DNA of 52,846 nt from a virus, in the IMG/VR virus record IMGVR_UViG_3300025674_000058, positions 1-52,846 of that record; one strand, written 5' to 3'. Under the pieces are notes generated by a model. It was not told the DNA's origin, did not search any database, and was given only the letters and a program-made list of their open reading frames with translations. This document shows positions 14,628-22,300 of this stretch, one piece after another. Position numbers and translations under genes: made by a program. Positions within the stretch are counted from its first letter, which is position 1. Each line of letters begins with the position of its first letter.

Positions 14628-16067
14628 ATGGGATATAACGTAACGCCGAGTGCGACAACTTCGGCAACAAACAGAAATTACATCAACTCACAAGTGTTAA
14701 GCACTGCTTATAGCTCTGTGACTATTGAGAAACCAAACGTGTACGACGAACTTGTTCGCGGCTTTGGTTCGGGCAACATCTCTACCTTCTTAAAAATGAT
14801 GGACAGAGAGGCTTTGACCGACAACCCTGTATTCATTCACGGAGAGAAAGATTGGATTCGTGACGTAATTAAGGTTACTGCGAGTTCAGGACACGGAGCG
14901 GGTGCTGCGGTTACTTTGACAGTAGCTACTGCTTACCGCGATTCAGTTTCTAACTCTGCTGCTCCTGAGTATTTAGCTTCGGGAACTACTACTAACATTA
15001 TGCCTATTGCGCAAGATGTTATCCAAGTTCCTAACGGCTCAGGTGGATTTGTTGAGTGCTTGGTTACTGCTGTTAGCGGAAACGACTTCACTATTTACCC
15101 TGTGGTAACTGGCGAAACTGTTCCCAATGTAACAACTTCAACTGAGATTATCAGAACTGGTACTGCTGTTAAAGAAGGTTCTTCTGCGACAAGCTCACGT
15201 TCAACTCAAATCTCAAACTACACCAACAACGTACAGAGAATGCGCGATTACCATGAGGTAACGGGTACTGCTCTTAGCTCTATCACTTGGTTGAATAACT
15301 TGGGTGAAGACGGAAACGGTTCTGCTTGGTATTTGGAGGGTATTCGCGATGTTTACATCAACCACCAAAACGACTGCGAGTTCCAAATGTTGACTTCTCA
15401 GAAGATTACAAACGCTACTTTGACAGCCGTCAGTGGTCAAGGTACGACAATCAAAACTGAGGGTTACATTCCTTTCGTAGAGTCTAACGGTCAGCGCGAG
15501 CAATACACAGAGGGTTCTTGGTCTTTAACAGACTTGGAAAACATGGTAAAGAAACTTTACAAGTATAAAGGTTCTACCGAAAACGCCCTTTGGGTTGGAC
15601 ACAATTTGTCTATCGAAATCGACAACGTAATGCGTAACTCAGAAGGCTTGAAAGCTGGGGGTATTCAATACGCTGGTGTAGGTGGAGAAGAGCGTTCTGT
15701 TAAGTTCGGGTTCAACTCGTTCACTTACGGAGACATCAGCTTCCACAAGAAAACCCTTGAGGCTTTCACTTCACCTGTTGTTTTTGGCGCAGACGGCTTC
15801 AAATACGCAAACATGGGATTGGTTATTCCAATGGACAACACGATTGTAGCAAAAGACGGGACAAACTCCGCAAGCACAACCGTACCAAGTTTACGTATGG
15901 AGTGTCTTAACCGACCTGACATGACTAACGGCTACCGCGAATGGGTAACTGGTGGTGCAGGTTTGGATGACCCAACAGACGGAGATGACGTTATGAAAGT
16001 TCACTTGTTGTCTGAAAAAGGGCTTCACGCCTTTGCAGGACACCGACACGGACAGTTCTACGTTTAA
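14628..16067 (+). CDS. Major capsid protein
   Basis: 479 aa. It follows the scaffold by 17 bases and is followed by a strong terminator, as expected for the most abundant virion protein. Ala-, Thr- and Ser-rich with Gly-rich loops; the region from about 230 (LNNLGEDGNGSAWYLEGIRD...) to the C-terminus (AGHRHGQFYV) appears to be the folded core. I do not see a diagnostic HK97 motif; the call rests on position, size and composition. Confidence 0.8.
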   Translation: MGYNVTPSATTSATNRNYINSQVLSTAYSSVTIEKPNVYDELVRGFGSGNISTFLKMMDREALTDNPVFIHGEKDWIRDVIKVTASSGHGAGAAVTLTVATAYRDSVSNSAAPEYLASGTTTNIMPIAQDVIQVPNGSGGFVECLVTAVSGNDFTIYPVVTGETVPNVTTSTEIIRTGTAVKEGSSATSSRSTQISNYTNNVQRMRDYHEVTGTALSSITWLNNLGEDGNGSAWYLEGIRDVYINHQNDCEFQMLTSQKITNATLTAVSGQGTTIKTEGYIPFVESNGQREQYTEGSWSLTDLENMVKKLYKYKGSTENALWVGHNLSIEIDNVMRNSEGLKAGGIQYAGVGGEERSVKFGFNSFTYGDISFHKKTLEAFTSPVVFGADGFKYANMGLVIPMDNTIVAKDGTNSASTTVPSLRMECLNRPDMTNGYREWVTGGAGLDDPTDGDDVMKVHLLSEKGLHAFAGHRHGQFYV

Positions 16068-16088
16068 TCTTTTTAAACACAAGAAAGA

Positions 16089-16118
16089 AGCCTCGGAAAT
16101 TTTTTCGGGGCTTTTTTT
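16089..16118 (+). terminator. Intrinsic terminator after the capsid gene
   Basis: AGCCTCG (16089-16095) pairs with CGGGGCT (16106-16112), 7 bp with one G-U, followed by a T7 run at 16112-16118. Confidence 0.85.
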
Positions 16119-16139
16119 GTGCCTTAAAGTTTTTTGTTG

Positions 16140-16147
16140 TAAGTTTG
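16140..16147 (+). promoter_or_regulatory. Promoter core TAAGTTTG with no gene directly downstream
   Basis: TAAGTTTG with a T-rich -33 region. The next gene start is 240 bases on and has its own promoter, so this one would transcribe the noncoding stretch 16150-16374. Confidence 0.5.
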
Positions 16148-16374
16148 CATTAAAGGTAAACTATTGGTTTGTGAATAAGGATTTGTTTGTAAGGGGCTAT
16201 CGTATTTTAAGGCACGCAGCGCAGTTTGTGTTTACATTTGATGTAAGACACCGATACGAGATAGACCATTACCGATACACGAAACGGTTTTCTAACGTAT
16301 CACGGCTATGTGAACTAAAAGTATAGAATAACGGAGGTATCATACCTAGAACATCACTATTGGGTTTTTATTCG
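16148..16374 (+). other. Noncoding remnant of a cassette-like element
   Basis: No convincing reading frame. Contains ACCGATAC twice (near 16249 and 16271), GATACG pairing with CGTATC at a distance, and ends in repeat copy B. It looks like a cassette end whose gene has been lost, or a noncoding transcript driven by the box at 16140. Confidence 0.4.
16291..16339 (+). repeat. Dispersed 3'-end repeat, copy B
   Basis: The core at 16303-16339 is identical to copy A (7567-7603) at 36 of 37 bases. It is preceded by TCTAACG, the same TAACG prefix as the other copies, but here no gene ends in it. Confidence 0.85.
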
Positions 16375-16382
16375 TAATTTTG
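16375..16382 (+). promoter_or_regulatory. Promoter core TAATTTTG
   Basis: Four bases before a GTG start at 16387, so the message would be leaderless. Confidence 0.6.
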
Positions 16383-16386
16383 TAGT

Positions 16387-16587
16387 GTGTTAATAAAGCT
16401 ATACGACCCCAAGACAAACACGGTTTCATCTCACGAGGTTGACCAACTTGTGGCTAACATTATTATCACAAATCAAAACCTTGTTTTAGACTTAGAGGAC
16501 GAGGTTGAGTATTTACGAACACTTATACAAACCCCAATTTATGAACGAGAAGAATCAGGAGGAGTCAAATTTAGATGCGTTAATTGA
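16387..16587 (+). CDS. Small hypothetical protein
   Basis: 66 aa with a GTG start (MLIKLYDPKT) immediately after the promoter core at 16375. Acidic helix near the centre (LDLEDEVEYLRTLI). The 3' end overlaps the next gene by 47 bases in another frame. Possibly a minor virion or head-joining protein by position only. Confidence 0.6.
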   Translation: MLIKLYDPKTNTVSSHEVDQLVANIIITNQNLVLDLEDEVEYLRTLIQTPIYEREESGGVKFRCVN

Positions 16588-16672
16588 GCGCATGGCAAAG
16601 TTGCAAGAAGAAAACAATGTAAAGGCTTGCGATTTGGACGCGCCTGAATCTTGCGAAACTTGCTCGGGATGA
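16541..16672 (+). CDS. Small Cys-ended acidic protein
   Basis: 43 aa (MNEKNQEESN...), helical and acidic, ending with CETCSG preceded by another Cys in KACDLD. Its stop overlaps the next start as ATGA, supporting real translation. Function unknown. Confidence 0.6.
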   Translation: MNEKNQEESNLDALIERMAKLQEENNVKACDLDAPESCETCSG

Positions 16673-16857
16673 AAGGTTGCAAACCAAGAAAAGGAAAAGC
16701 CTCTTGTAAGGTCGTTGACGGAAAGAAAGTATCTTACGGACAAAAGGGAGTTCGAGTAGGGAAGGTGGGTTCAAAGCGACAAAAGGCTTTTTGCAAAAGG
16801 CACGCTAAGAATAATGGTACAGCAGGAAAATTAGCAAAAAGAAGGTGGAAGTGTTGA
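16669..16857 (+). CDS. Small very basic Cys protein
   Basis: 62 aa from the ATG at 16669 (MKGCKPRKGK), coupled by ATGA to the preceding gene. About a third of the residues are Lys or Arg, with four Cys (GCKPR, SCKVV, FCKRH, WKC), so a small metal-stabilised, nucleic-acid-binding protein is plausible. It lies among head genes and may be packaged with the DNA. Confidence 0.7.
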   Translation: MKGCKPRKGKASCKVVDGKKVSYGQKGVRVGKVGSKRQKAFCKRHAKNNGTAGKLAKRRWKC

Positions 16858-16861
16858 TATT

Positions 16862-17158
16862 ATGAAATCACGTTCAGCAAGATACTACAAAACAGGCTCA
16901 ACAGTAAAGGGTAAAAGTAACCCTAAGGCAGCAAAAGCGGCTCGCGCAAAAAAAGCGGCAACTGACAAAAAGATAAACGCCCGCCCTGAGCAAAAAGCAA
17001 AGCGAAGGGAGTTAGCAAGGGAGCGAAGAAAGCGCGGAATAATGGGTAAGGGTGGAAAAGACCTATCTCACACTAAAAACGGACTGCGCTTAAAGTCGGT
17101 AAAGGCTAATCGAGGAAGTCGCTCAGATAGTTCGGGCGATAAAAGGGCTAGGGGCTAA
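16862..17158 (+). CDS. Basic phage protein of a widespread family
   Basis: 98 aa, extremely basic, with the pattern KKINARPEQKAKRREL ... RKRGIMGKGGKDLSHTKNG ... KSVKANRGSRSD. I recognise this arrangement (a K/R-rich helix, a G-rich turn, DLSHTKNG, then N-R-G) from small proteins in many marine tailed phages. Probably a DNA- or RNA-binding virion component. Its end overlaps the convergent minus gene by 4 bases. Confidence 0.75.
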   Translation: MKSRSARYYKTGSTVKGKSNPKAAKAARAKKAATDKKINARPEQKAKRRELARERRKRGIMGKGGKDLSHTKNGLRLKSVKANRGSRSDSSGDKRARG

Positions 17159-17535
17159 CCGTTCCAAAGCCTTCTTTTGATATTCTTTTTGTGCTTTGTC
17201 AAGAACAACTTAATCTCTTGTGGGTTTAGTTCCTCTATTTTATTTTTCGATTGTATCTTATCTAGCGCGTCAAAGCAATCCCCAACGGGTTTATCGCAAA
17301 GTTCGGCTATTTGTTGGAGTTGACTTAACAAAAGCCTGTCCATACCCCCACGCTCGAATATAAGGTTCATTTGCGACCTTGTGAGTTTTAGGGTTCGGTA
17401 GAACTGCTCGTGTGTTACGCCGTTTTCTAAAAACCAAACCTCAATATCGTTTAATGTTCTTCGGCAAAGTTTAGAGCCTCTGTAATAGTTTACCTTACCT
17501 ATTCCTTTATCTATGTAATAATATTTTGCTGCCAT
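17155..17535 (-). CDS. Putative small DNA-binding regulator
   Basis: 126 aa from the ATG at 17535 (MAAKYYYIDKG); the longer frame includes the promoter core TATATTTG (17548-17541) and is rejected. Helices around LNDIEVWFLENGVTHEQFYR and TLKLTRSQMNLIFERGG look like a helix-turn-helix with a following helical segment. Like the gene at 13108 it is leaderless, opposes the virion operon and sits opposite a plus promoter. Regulator by context and weak motif. Confidence 0.6.
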   Translation of the reverse strand: MAAKYYYIDKGIGKVNYYRGSKLCRRTLNDIEVWFLENGVTHEQFYRTLKLTRSQMNLIFERGGMDRLLLSQLQQIAELCDKPVGDCFDALDKIQSKNKIEELNPQEIKLFLTKHKKNIKRRLWNG

Positions 17536-17540
17536 AGTTG

Positions 17541-17548
17541 CAAATATA
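17541..17548 (-). promoter_or_regulatory. Promoter core TATATTTG (leaderless minus gene)
   Basis: Five bases before the ATG at 17535. It forms a divergent pair with the plus promoter at 17562; only 13 bases separate the cores. Confidence 0.75.
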
Positions 17549-17561
17549 ACAAAAAAATACA

Positions 17562-17569
17562 TATCTTTG
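17562..17569 (+). promoter_or_regulatory. Promoter core TATCTTTG
   Basis: Divergent from the core at 17541-17548; leader of 21 bases to the ATG at 17591. Confidence 0.75.
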
Positions 17570-17590
17570 TCGGGGAAAGTAAAAAAATAA

Positions 17591-17899
17591 ATGACAAAAG
17601 AGCTTTTTATAGAAAGTATTGAAAAATTAGAGGCTCAATTTCGCCACGACCAAAAGTGTTCGGAAGCGTTCTCTTTTATTTTGAAGAACGACTACGTTTC
17701 GGGGTACGATAACGGTATTTTGATAGGGCAAATATTGAAGGTGATTAAAGATGCCGTGAACGATAAGGACGATTGGATTGACTACTATGTTTACGAGCTT
17801 GACTTTGGGAAGGAGTATAGGGATGGGTGCGTTACTTTTGATGGCAAGAATGCAAGGTTGAAAACTACCAACGACCTATGGAACATAATAGCTACATAA
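17591..17899 (+). CDS. Hypothetical protein
   Basis: 102 aa, acidic, soluble, mixed alpha/beta (QILKVIKDAVNDKDDWIDYY). Single-gene unit between the promoter at 17562 and the one at 17928. No family recognised. Confidence 0.7.
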   Translation: MTKELFIESIEKLEAQFRHDQKCSEAFSFILKNDYVSGYDNGILIGQILKVIKDAVNDKDDWIDYYVYELDFGKEYRDGCVTFDGKNARLKTTNDLWNIIAT

Positions 17900-17927
17900 A
17901 GAAACAATATTGAAGTTTTAAAAGTCG

Positions 17928-17935
17928 TATATTTG
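17928..17935 (+). promoter_or_regulatory. Promoter core TATATTTG flanked by an inverted repeat
   Basis: CGTAT (17926-17930) and ATACG (17939-17943) flank the box, a possible operator. Leader of 22 bases to the ATG at 17958. Confidence 0.7.
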
Positions 17936-17957
17936 CACATACGATTAAACCTCAATC

Positions 17958-19388
17958 ATGGCTTTCTCTTCTGAACTAAGAATTTTACCTTACCCCTCGC
18001 ACAACGCGAAGACAATTACCATTCAAGATGCAACAACCTACACTAGCTTGGCTATTGACGCTGGTGACGAAAGGGGTATTATTAAGATTGTTGACCCCGA
18101 TGGTCTAACGTCTTACAACAATACAAGCGTTGGTTCTCCCGACATAACTGCACTATCTAAAACTGTTAGCTCGGTTAGCGCGGCTACTGATATTATAACA
18201 ATGAGTGCGCCACACGGGTTGGTTACGGGCGACCCTGTTCGTTACAACGCGGCTACTTCTGCGGATTCAGGGCTTACAAACAACGCGAATTACTTTGTTA
18301 TTTACGTTTCGGCAACCACCTTAAAGTTAGCCACCACCTTAGAAAACGCAAAGGCGGAAACCGCAATTAGTCTTTCTGCGGATGCCGTTGGCGCGGAAAA
18401 GTTGATTTACAAAGCGGCTACTATTGCATTACCCTTAGATGGGGATGGAAACATAAAGCGAGGGGGTTACACCGTAACGCTTACCTTGTTTGATAAGGAC
18501 GTAACGGGAACAACCTTTGAGAGAAGTATTTATTTTGATTACGATTATTCTCGCCCAAGTATTGCGCTATCAATTAGCCATTCGGTAATTAACCCAATTT
18601 TCTTTAAATCGGTTGATGAAACTTCGTATGATTACAACGGGGTAACGCCAACGATAACAAGAACCCACACGTTGTTCTTTCCAAAAGACAAAGGCAGTTA
18701 CAGTGTTACAACAAAGACACTAAACACAAACTCTTATTACACGGGGGCAAGTACGGTTTATTTGCTTTCTGTGACCGATTACGTTTTTGCCACGGCTTAT
18801 TACACAGACGACACGGCAAACCTTGTTAATTGGAGGTTGTCTGATTCCTTCTCTAAAAATGAGGCGTACACAGTAAGCGACTCTACGAGCGTTTGCGATT
18901 ACTACTCTTGCATTGAAAACTTGTTTGACAAGGTTCAAGAAAAAAGATTAAAGAACGCAAACGATTACGAGTCTTTGAAGGCTGATTTGGATTGGGCTAC
19001 GTTAAATTGGCAGATGTTACAAAACGCAATTAACTGCAATAAATCTGAGGATTTCCAAAAGTACATTACGCAAATCGAAGATGCAACAGGATGTACAGGG
19101 ATTTGTGATAGTGGACAAGTAACCCTAGTTACAGGGATTGGGGTTGTTGATGTTCTTGATAAGAGATACGATGTAACAGCGCCTACGAACTTAGCTTCTT
19201 ACACGTTCCTTAATTCAAGTGGAAACGCTGCCCTTATAGGGTTTAACTCAAATAACGGAGATGTTTTAGTTTACGTTGACGGGTTGTTAGACACGGGTGG
19301 AAGTTTAGATTCAAGCACGGGTACTTATACTTTCGGTGCAGTAGTAACAAACGGGGCTGTTATGACGGCTGTAATAAATCAATTATGA
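17958..19388 (+). CDS. Structural tail/appendage protein
   Basis: 476 aa, Thr-, Ser- and Asn-rich and beta-dominated. Residues about 85-140 contain a module (HGLVTGDPVRY ... NYFVIYVSATTLKLATT ... AISLS) that occurs twice more in the 1318-aa protein at 22297. The middle has a Cys-containing helical segment (about 315-395, VCDYYSCIENLFDKV onward), and the C-terminal 70 residues form a repeated-strand domain ending TAVINQL. First gene of the tail block; overlaps the next by 4 bases. Confidence 0.65.
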   Translation: MAFSSELRILPYPSHNAKTITIQDATTYTSLAIDAGDERGIIKIVDPDGLTSYNNTSVGSPDITALSKTVSSVSAATDIITMSAPHGLVTGDPVRYNAATSADSGLTNNANYFVIYVSATTLKLATTLENAKAETAISLSADAVGAEKLIYKAATIALPLDGDGNIKRGGYTVTLTLFDKDVTGTTFERSIYFDYDYSRPSIALSISHSVINPIFFKSVDETSYDYNGVTPTITRTHTLFFPKDKGSYSVTTKTLNTNSYYTGASTVYLLSVTDYVFATAYYTDDTANLVNWRLSDSFSKNEAYTVSDSTSVCDYYSCIENLFDKVQEKRLKNANDYESLKADLDWATLNWQMLQNAINCNKSEDFQKYITQIEDATGCTGICDSGQVTLVTGIGVVDVLDKRYDVTAPTNLASYTFLNSSGNAALIGFNSNNGDVLVYVDGLLDTGGSLDSSTGTYTFGAVVTNGAVMTAVINQL

Positions 19389-20344
19389 TGAAAAAGTTAT
19401 TAGTTTTAGTTTTTGCATTTGTATCTTTTGGGGCTTACTCGCAAGCCTTTAAAGAGGTAAACCAAAAGTTGTACTTTAAGAACGCAACTAAGTTTGGAGA
19501 CACCCTGTTTGTGGATTCGGCAAGTGTTTTAGGTAGCGGTCAGTTTTTGAAGATTGTCGATACTACGGCTTCTGTTTGGAGGCTTGGACGTTCTGATTTC
19601 GATGCTACGGACACAAGCTTCTTTAGCAAAGTTGGGTTTAAGTTAGAGCCTAAGAATGTTGAGGACACTATTGCTGCTGCGGGGTTGGATTTGTATGGAA
19701 TATCTGGTTCGGGTAATGAATTGCGGATAGGTTCTGACAACAGGGTTTTTCGCGCACCAATAGACTCGAGCTTTTTTAATAAGGTAGGATTTAAGTTAGA
19801 GCCTAAACATACGGGAGACACCATTGCGGCTGCGGGGCTAGACTTGTACGGCATATCGGGTTCGGGTAATGAGTTGAGAATTGGTTCTGATAATAGAGTT
19901 TACCGCGCACCAATAGACACGAGCTTTTTTAATAGGGGAGGCTCTCTTGTTGTCTTAAAAACATTATCCGACACTTTGCAGGCTAGTTATGCTCGTATAA
20001 ATACGATTCAGACTTGCGTTGACAGTACGTCTGTTTTTAACGCGATAGGAGGCTTTACGGGGCTTTCGTTCACTAATAACTGCTCTGTAAACGTAATAAC
20101 ATATTCTGACACTACCTCAAGTGGTTTACAGCCAAAAGTAATTACGTTCGGAGGTCTTATTGCGGGGTCGACCGTAACCTTAGTTGGCGGTTTTAGAAGT
20201 GCTAGTGCAGACTCTTCTGTTGTTATTTTGGACACGCCTCCGTTTTTCTTAAATGGAAATGACACGTTAAAACATAGAGAGTCTATAACCTTATTTATAA
20301 AGAGCGCAACCGAAGCTATTGAGGTTTCAAGAAGTGATAATTAA
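19385..20344 (+). CDS. Secreted-type repeat protein
   Basis: 319 aa. The N-terminus is a classical signal peptide (MMKKLLVLVFAFVSFGAYSQ, Bacteroidota-style cleavage after AYSQ). Residues 76-126 and 127-177 are near-identical 51-residue repeats (DxSFFxKVGFKLEPK ... GSDNRVxRAPI), with a third start (DTSFFN) at 178. The rest is Thr/Ser-rich beta. A Sec signal on a protein in a tail operon is unusual: it may be exported to the cell surface, or the N-terminus may be a membrane anchor. Overlaps both neighbours. Confidence 0.7.
   Translation: MMKKLLVLVFAFVSFGAYSQAFKEVNQKLYFKNATKFGDTLFVDSASVLGSGQFLKIVDTTASVWRLGRSDFDATDTSFFSKVGFKLEPKNVEDTIAAAGLDLYGISGSGNELRIGSDNRVFRAPIDSSFFNKVGFKLEPKHTGDTIAAAGLDLYGISGSGNELRIGSDNRVYRAPIDTSFFNRGGSLVVLKTLSDTLQASYARINTIQTCVDSTSVFNAIGGFTGLSFTNNCSVNVITYSDTTSSGLQPKVITFGGLIAGSTVTLVGGFRSASADSSVVILDTPPFFLNGNDTLKHRESITLFIKSATEAIEVSRSDN
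19610..19915 (+). repeat. Two tandem 153-base coding repeats
   Basis: Units 19610-19762 and 19763-19915 encode nearly the same 51 residues, while many third codon positions differ. The duplication is therefore not recent and the protein sequence appears to be under selection. Confidence 0.8.
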
Positions 20345-20985
20345 TGTTAAACGTAAATACGGTATATAAGCAAGTTTTAGACTTACTCAACAAAAATCAA
20401 ATTGGTGGGTACTTGGATGAAACTGTGTTTAACTCTTACGCTGAGTCCAGTCAGATTGATTGGTTTAACGATGCTTATGCTCGTTACGAGTCCAACCAAA
20501 AGAACGTGGACGATATTCGTGTACTCCGCGCAAAACCGAAGATACTAACTTTGGACGCGAACGGAGAGGCAAGTTATCCGAGTGACTATTATCACGCTTC
20601 TAATATTTGGCGACCCGAAGTTGTGAACGGAAGGCGTTCAAGCGTGGACATTATCACAGACGCAGAATTAGTGCAAAGGTTGGGTTCGGCTTTAGAGGAG
20701 GTAAACGAGGATTACCCCATAGCCGTACTTTACGACACGTACATTCAGGTTTACCCAACGACAATACGTAGGGTAGAGTTGTCTTACTTGCGCGTACCCA
20801 CAGCTCCTAATTGGGCTTACACGGTAACAAACGGGCGGAAGGTTTACGATTCGGGCAACAGCACCGACTTTGAAGTGCCTGATTATGCTATAAACGATAT
20901 AGTCAACAGAATACTTACAATGGCTTCTGTTGAGATACGCGACCAATTCACAACACAATACGGAGCGGCAAACAATGACAACTAA
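20344..20985 (+). CDS. Tail/head-tail connector protein
   Basis: 213 aa. Begins with a helix (VYKQVLDLLNKNQIGGYL) and continues with beta strands and a pattern (YPSDYYHASNIW..., IQVYPTTIRRVELSYLRVP) typical of podovirus adaptor or tail-tube proteins that convert sequence-matched strands into a ring. Followed by two further proteins of about 210-240 aa in the same style. Context-based call. Confidence 0.6.
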   Translation: MLNVNTVYKQVLDLLNKNQIGGYLDETVFNSYAESSQIDWFNDAYARYESNQKNVDDIRVLRAKPKILTLDANGEASYPSDYYHASNIWRPEVVNGRRSSVDIITDAELVQRLGSALEEVNEDYPIAVLYDTYIQVYPTTIRRVELSYLRVPTAPNWAYTVTNGRKVYDSGNSTDFEVPDYAINDIVNRILTMASVEIRDQFTTQYGAANNDN

Positions 20986-21580
20986 AAGAAGGTTAGCGGA
21001 ACAGGTGCAAAAGATACTTTACCCAAGATTGGGAAAGGATGTGAAGTTCTCTTTGAGAGAGGCTATGTTAGCCGTTTCTCAAGTTAGGGATAATATTGCT
21101 TATTCTCTTTTAACGTCTGCTGCCTTTGACGGGGATTACGATTTGTTCGGTGGTTTTGTAAGCGAGTACGAGTTTGTGGCGGAGAAAAACAGCAAGGGTG
21201 TGTTTGTTCAGTTACCCGTTGCGCCATTGGATTTACCAAAGGGTATGGGGGTTTATAGGGTGTCTTTAACCGAAAGCCCCGACAAGGTTTTTATACCGTT
21301 ACCCATAAACTTTCTGTCTATGTACGCTGAGGACGAGATGTTAAGTTTGGAAGGAAACAGGGGGTACATATTTCAAGGCAACAGATTGTTGTTTCCAAAG
21401 GGCGACGAGGGGATGTGTTTGTCAGCCCTTATGATAGTTTCGGGGGACAGTATTGACCCTGACGCTTATTTTCCAATGCCGCCCTCTTACGAGCGCCAAG
21501 TGATAATGGGTGCTGTGGAGATGTACACATTGCAAAAGCAAGTAGGCGAGGATTTGTTGAACGATAATATTTCGGAATAG
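20975..21580 (+). CDS. Tail/head completion protein
   Basis: 201 aa from the ATG at 20975 (MTTKRRLAEQVQ), overlapping the preceding stop by 11 bases; an upstream in-frame TTG at 20930 is less likely. A helix-rich N-terminus (EQVQKILYPRLGKDVKFSLR) precedes beta strands ending in a conserved-looking PPSYERQVIMGAVEM helix. Adaptor-type structural protein by context. Confidence 0.6.
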   Translation: MTTKRRLAEQVQKILYPRLGKDVKFSLREAMLAVSQVRDNIAYSLLTSAAFDGDYDLFGGFVSEYEFVAEKNSKGVFVQLPVAPLDLPKGMGVYRVSLTESPDKVFIPLPINFLSMYAEDEMLSLEGNRGYIFQGNRLLFPKGDEGMCLSALMIVSGDSIDPDAYFPMPPSYERQVIMGAVEMYTLQKQVGEDLLNDNISE

Positions 21581-22300
21581 ATGAGAAGTTTGTATCAAAT
21601 AGCAAAAGACTACGCGGTAAGCATAGGTCGGGATTCAGAGCATGACGTGTTACGGTACATGAAGTTTGCTATTTCGGGATTGAAAGATTTACACTTTGAC
21701 GTAAACGGTTATCCAAAAGAAGTTAAGTTGGAGATTGAGTCAAACGGAACTGCGGATTTACCAAGTGATTATGTTAAGTGGTTGCAAGTAGATACTATTC
21801 GTCACGGGCGAAGATACCCATTAAACAACTCAAAGTCTATTGCTCCAAGAACGAGTGACGATTGCGGAGATACAGAACCGCAAGAGGTAACTCCCGTTGG
21901 TATGATAGACAGCACAACAACTTACACGAACCGACACGGGGAGGCAATAGGAAGGATGTACGGGTTGAGCGGCACGTTTAATGGCGATTTTGTAATAAAC
22001 AACGATTTGCACCGAATAGAGTTTGACCAAACGCCCTCAAACGATGTTTACTTAAAGTACCTATCAAAGCCCACGCAAGTAGATGGGCGGTACATGGTGC
22101 ATGAGTTTTTGGTTGACCCCTTGATGTATTGGATTGATTATTGCGCCAAGCGGTTTCAAAAGATTGCGGTAAGCCAAAAGCAGTACGCGCACATTCAATA
22201 CGTAAACGCGAAGATAAAGGCTAAGAAAAGGTTTAATTCAATGACTAAACGCACGGCGGAGCAAGTGTTACGTCGAGGTCAAAAATCAATGAAGTTTTGA
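21581..22300 (+). CDS. Tail tubular/adaptor-like protein
   Basis: 239 aa. Pattern of an adaptor: N-terminal helical part (YQIAKDYAVSIG ... FAISGLKDLHFDV), then ADLPSDYVKWLQVDTI, beta strands, DVYLKYLSKP, and a long basic C-terminal helix (QKQYAHIQYVNAKIKAKKRF). It directly abuts the preceding stop. T7 gp11-like role inferred from order ahead of the large tail protein. Confidence 0.6.
   Translation: MRSLYQIAKDYAVSIGRDSEHDVLRYMKFAISGLKDLHFDVNGYPKEVKLEIESNGTADLPSDYVKWLQVDTIRHGRRYPLNNSKSIAPRTSDDCGDTEPQEVTPVGMIDSTTTYTNRHGEAIGRMYGLSGTFNGDFVINNDLHRIEFDQTPSNDVYLKYLSKPTQVDGRYMVHEFLVDPLMYWIDYCAKRFQKIAVSQKQYAHIQYVNAKIKAKKRFNSMTKRTAEQVLRRGQKSMKF

Noticed and set aside
16033-16326. 97-residue plus frame across the capsid stop and terminator
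   Set aside because: It reads through the terminator hairpin and the repeat remnant; no start signal and no protein-like pattern after 16090.
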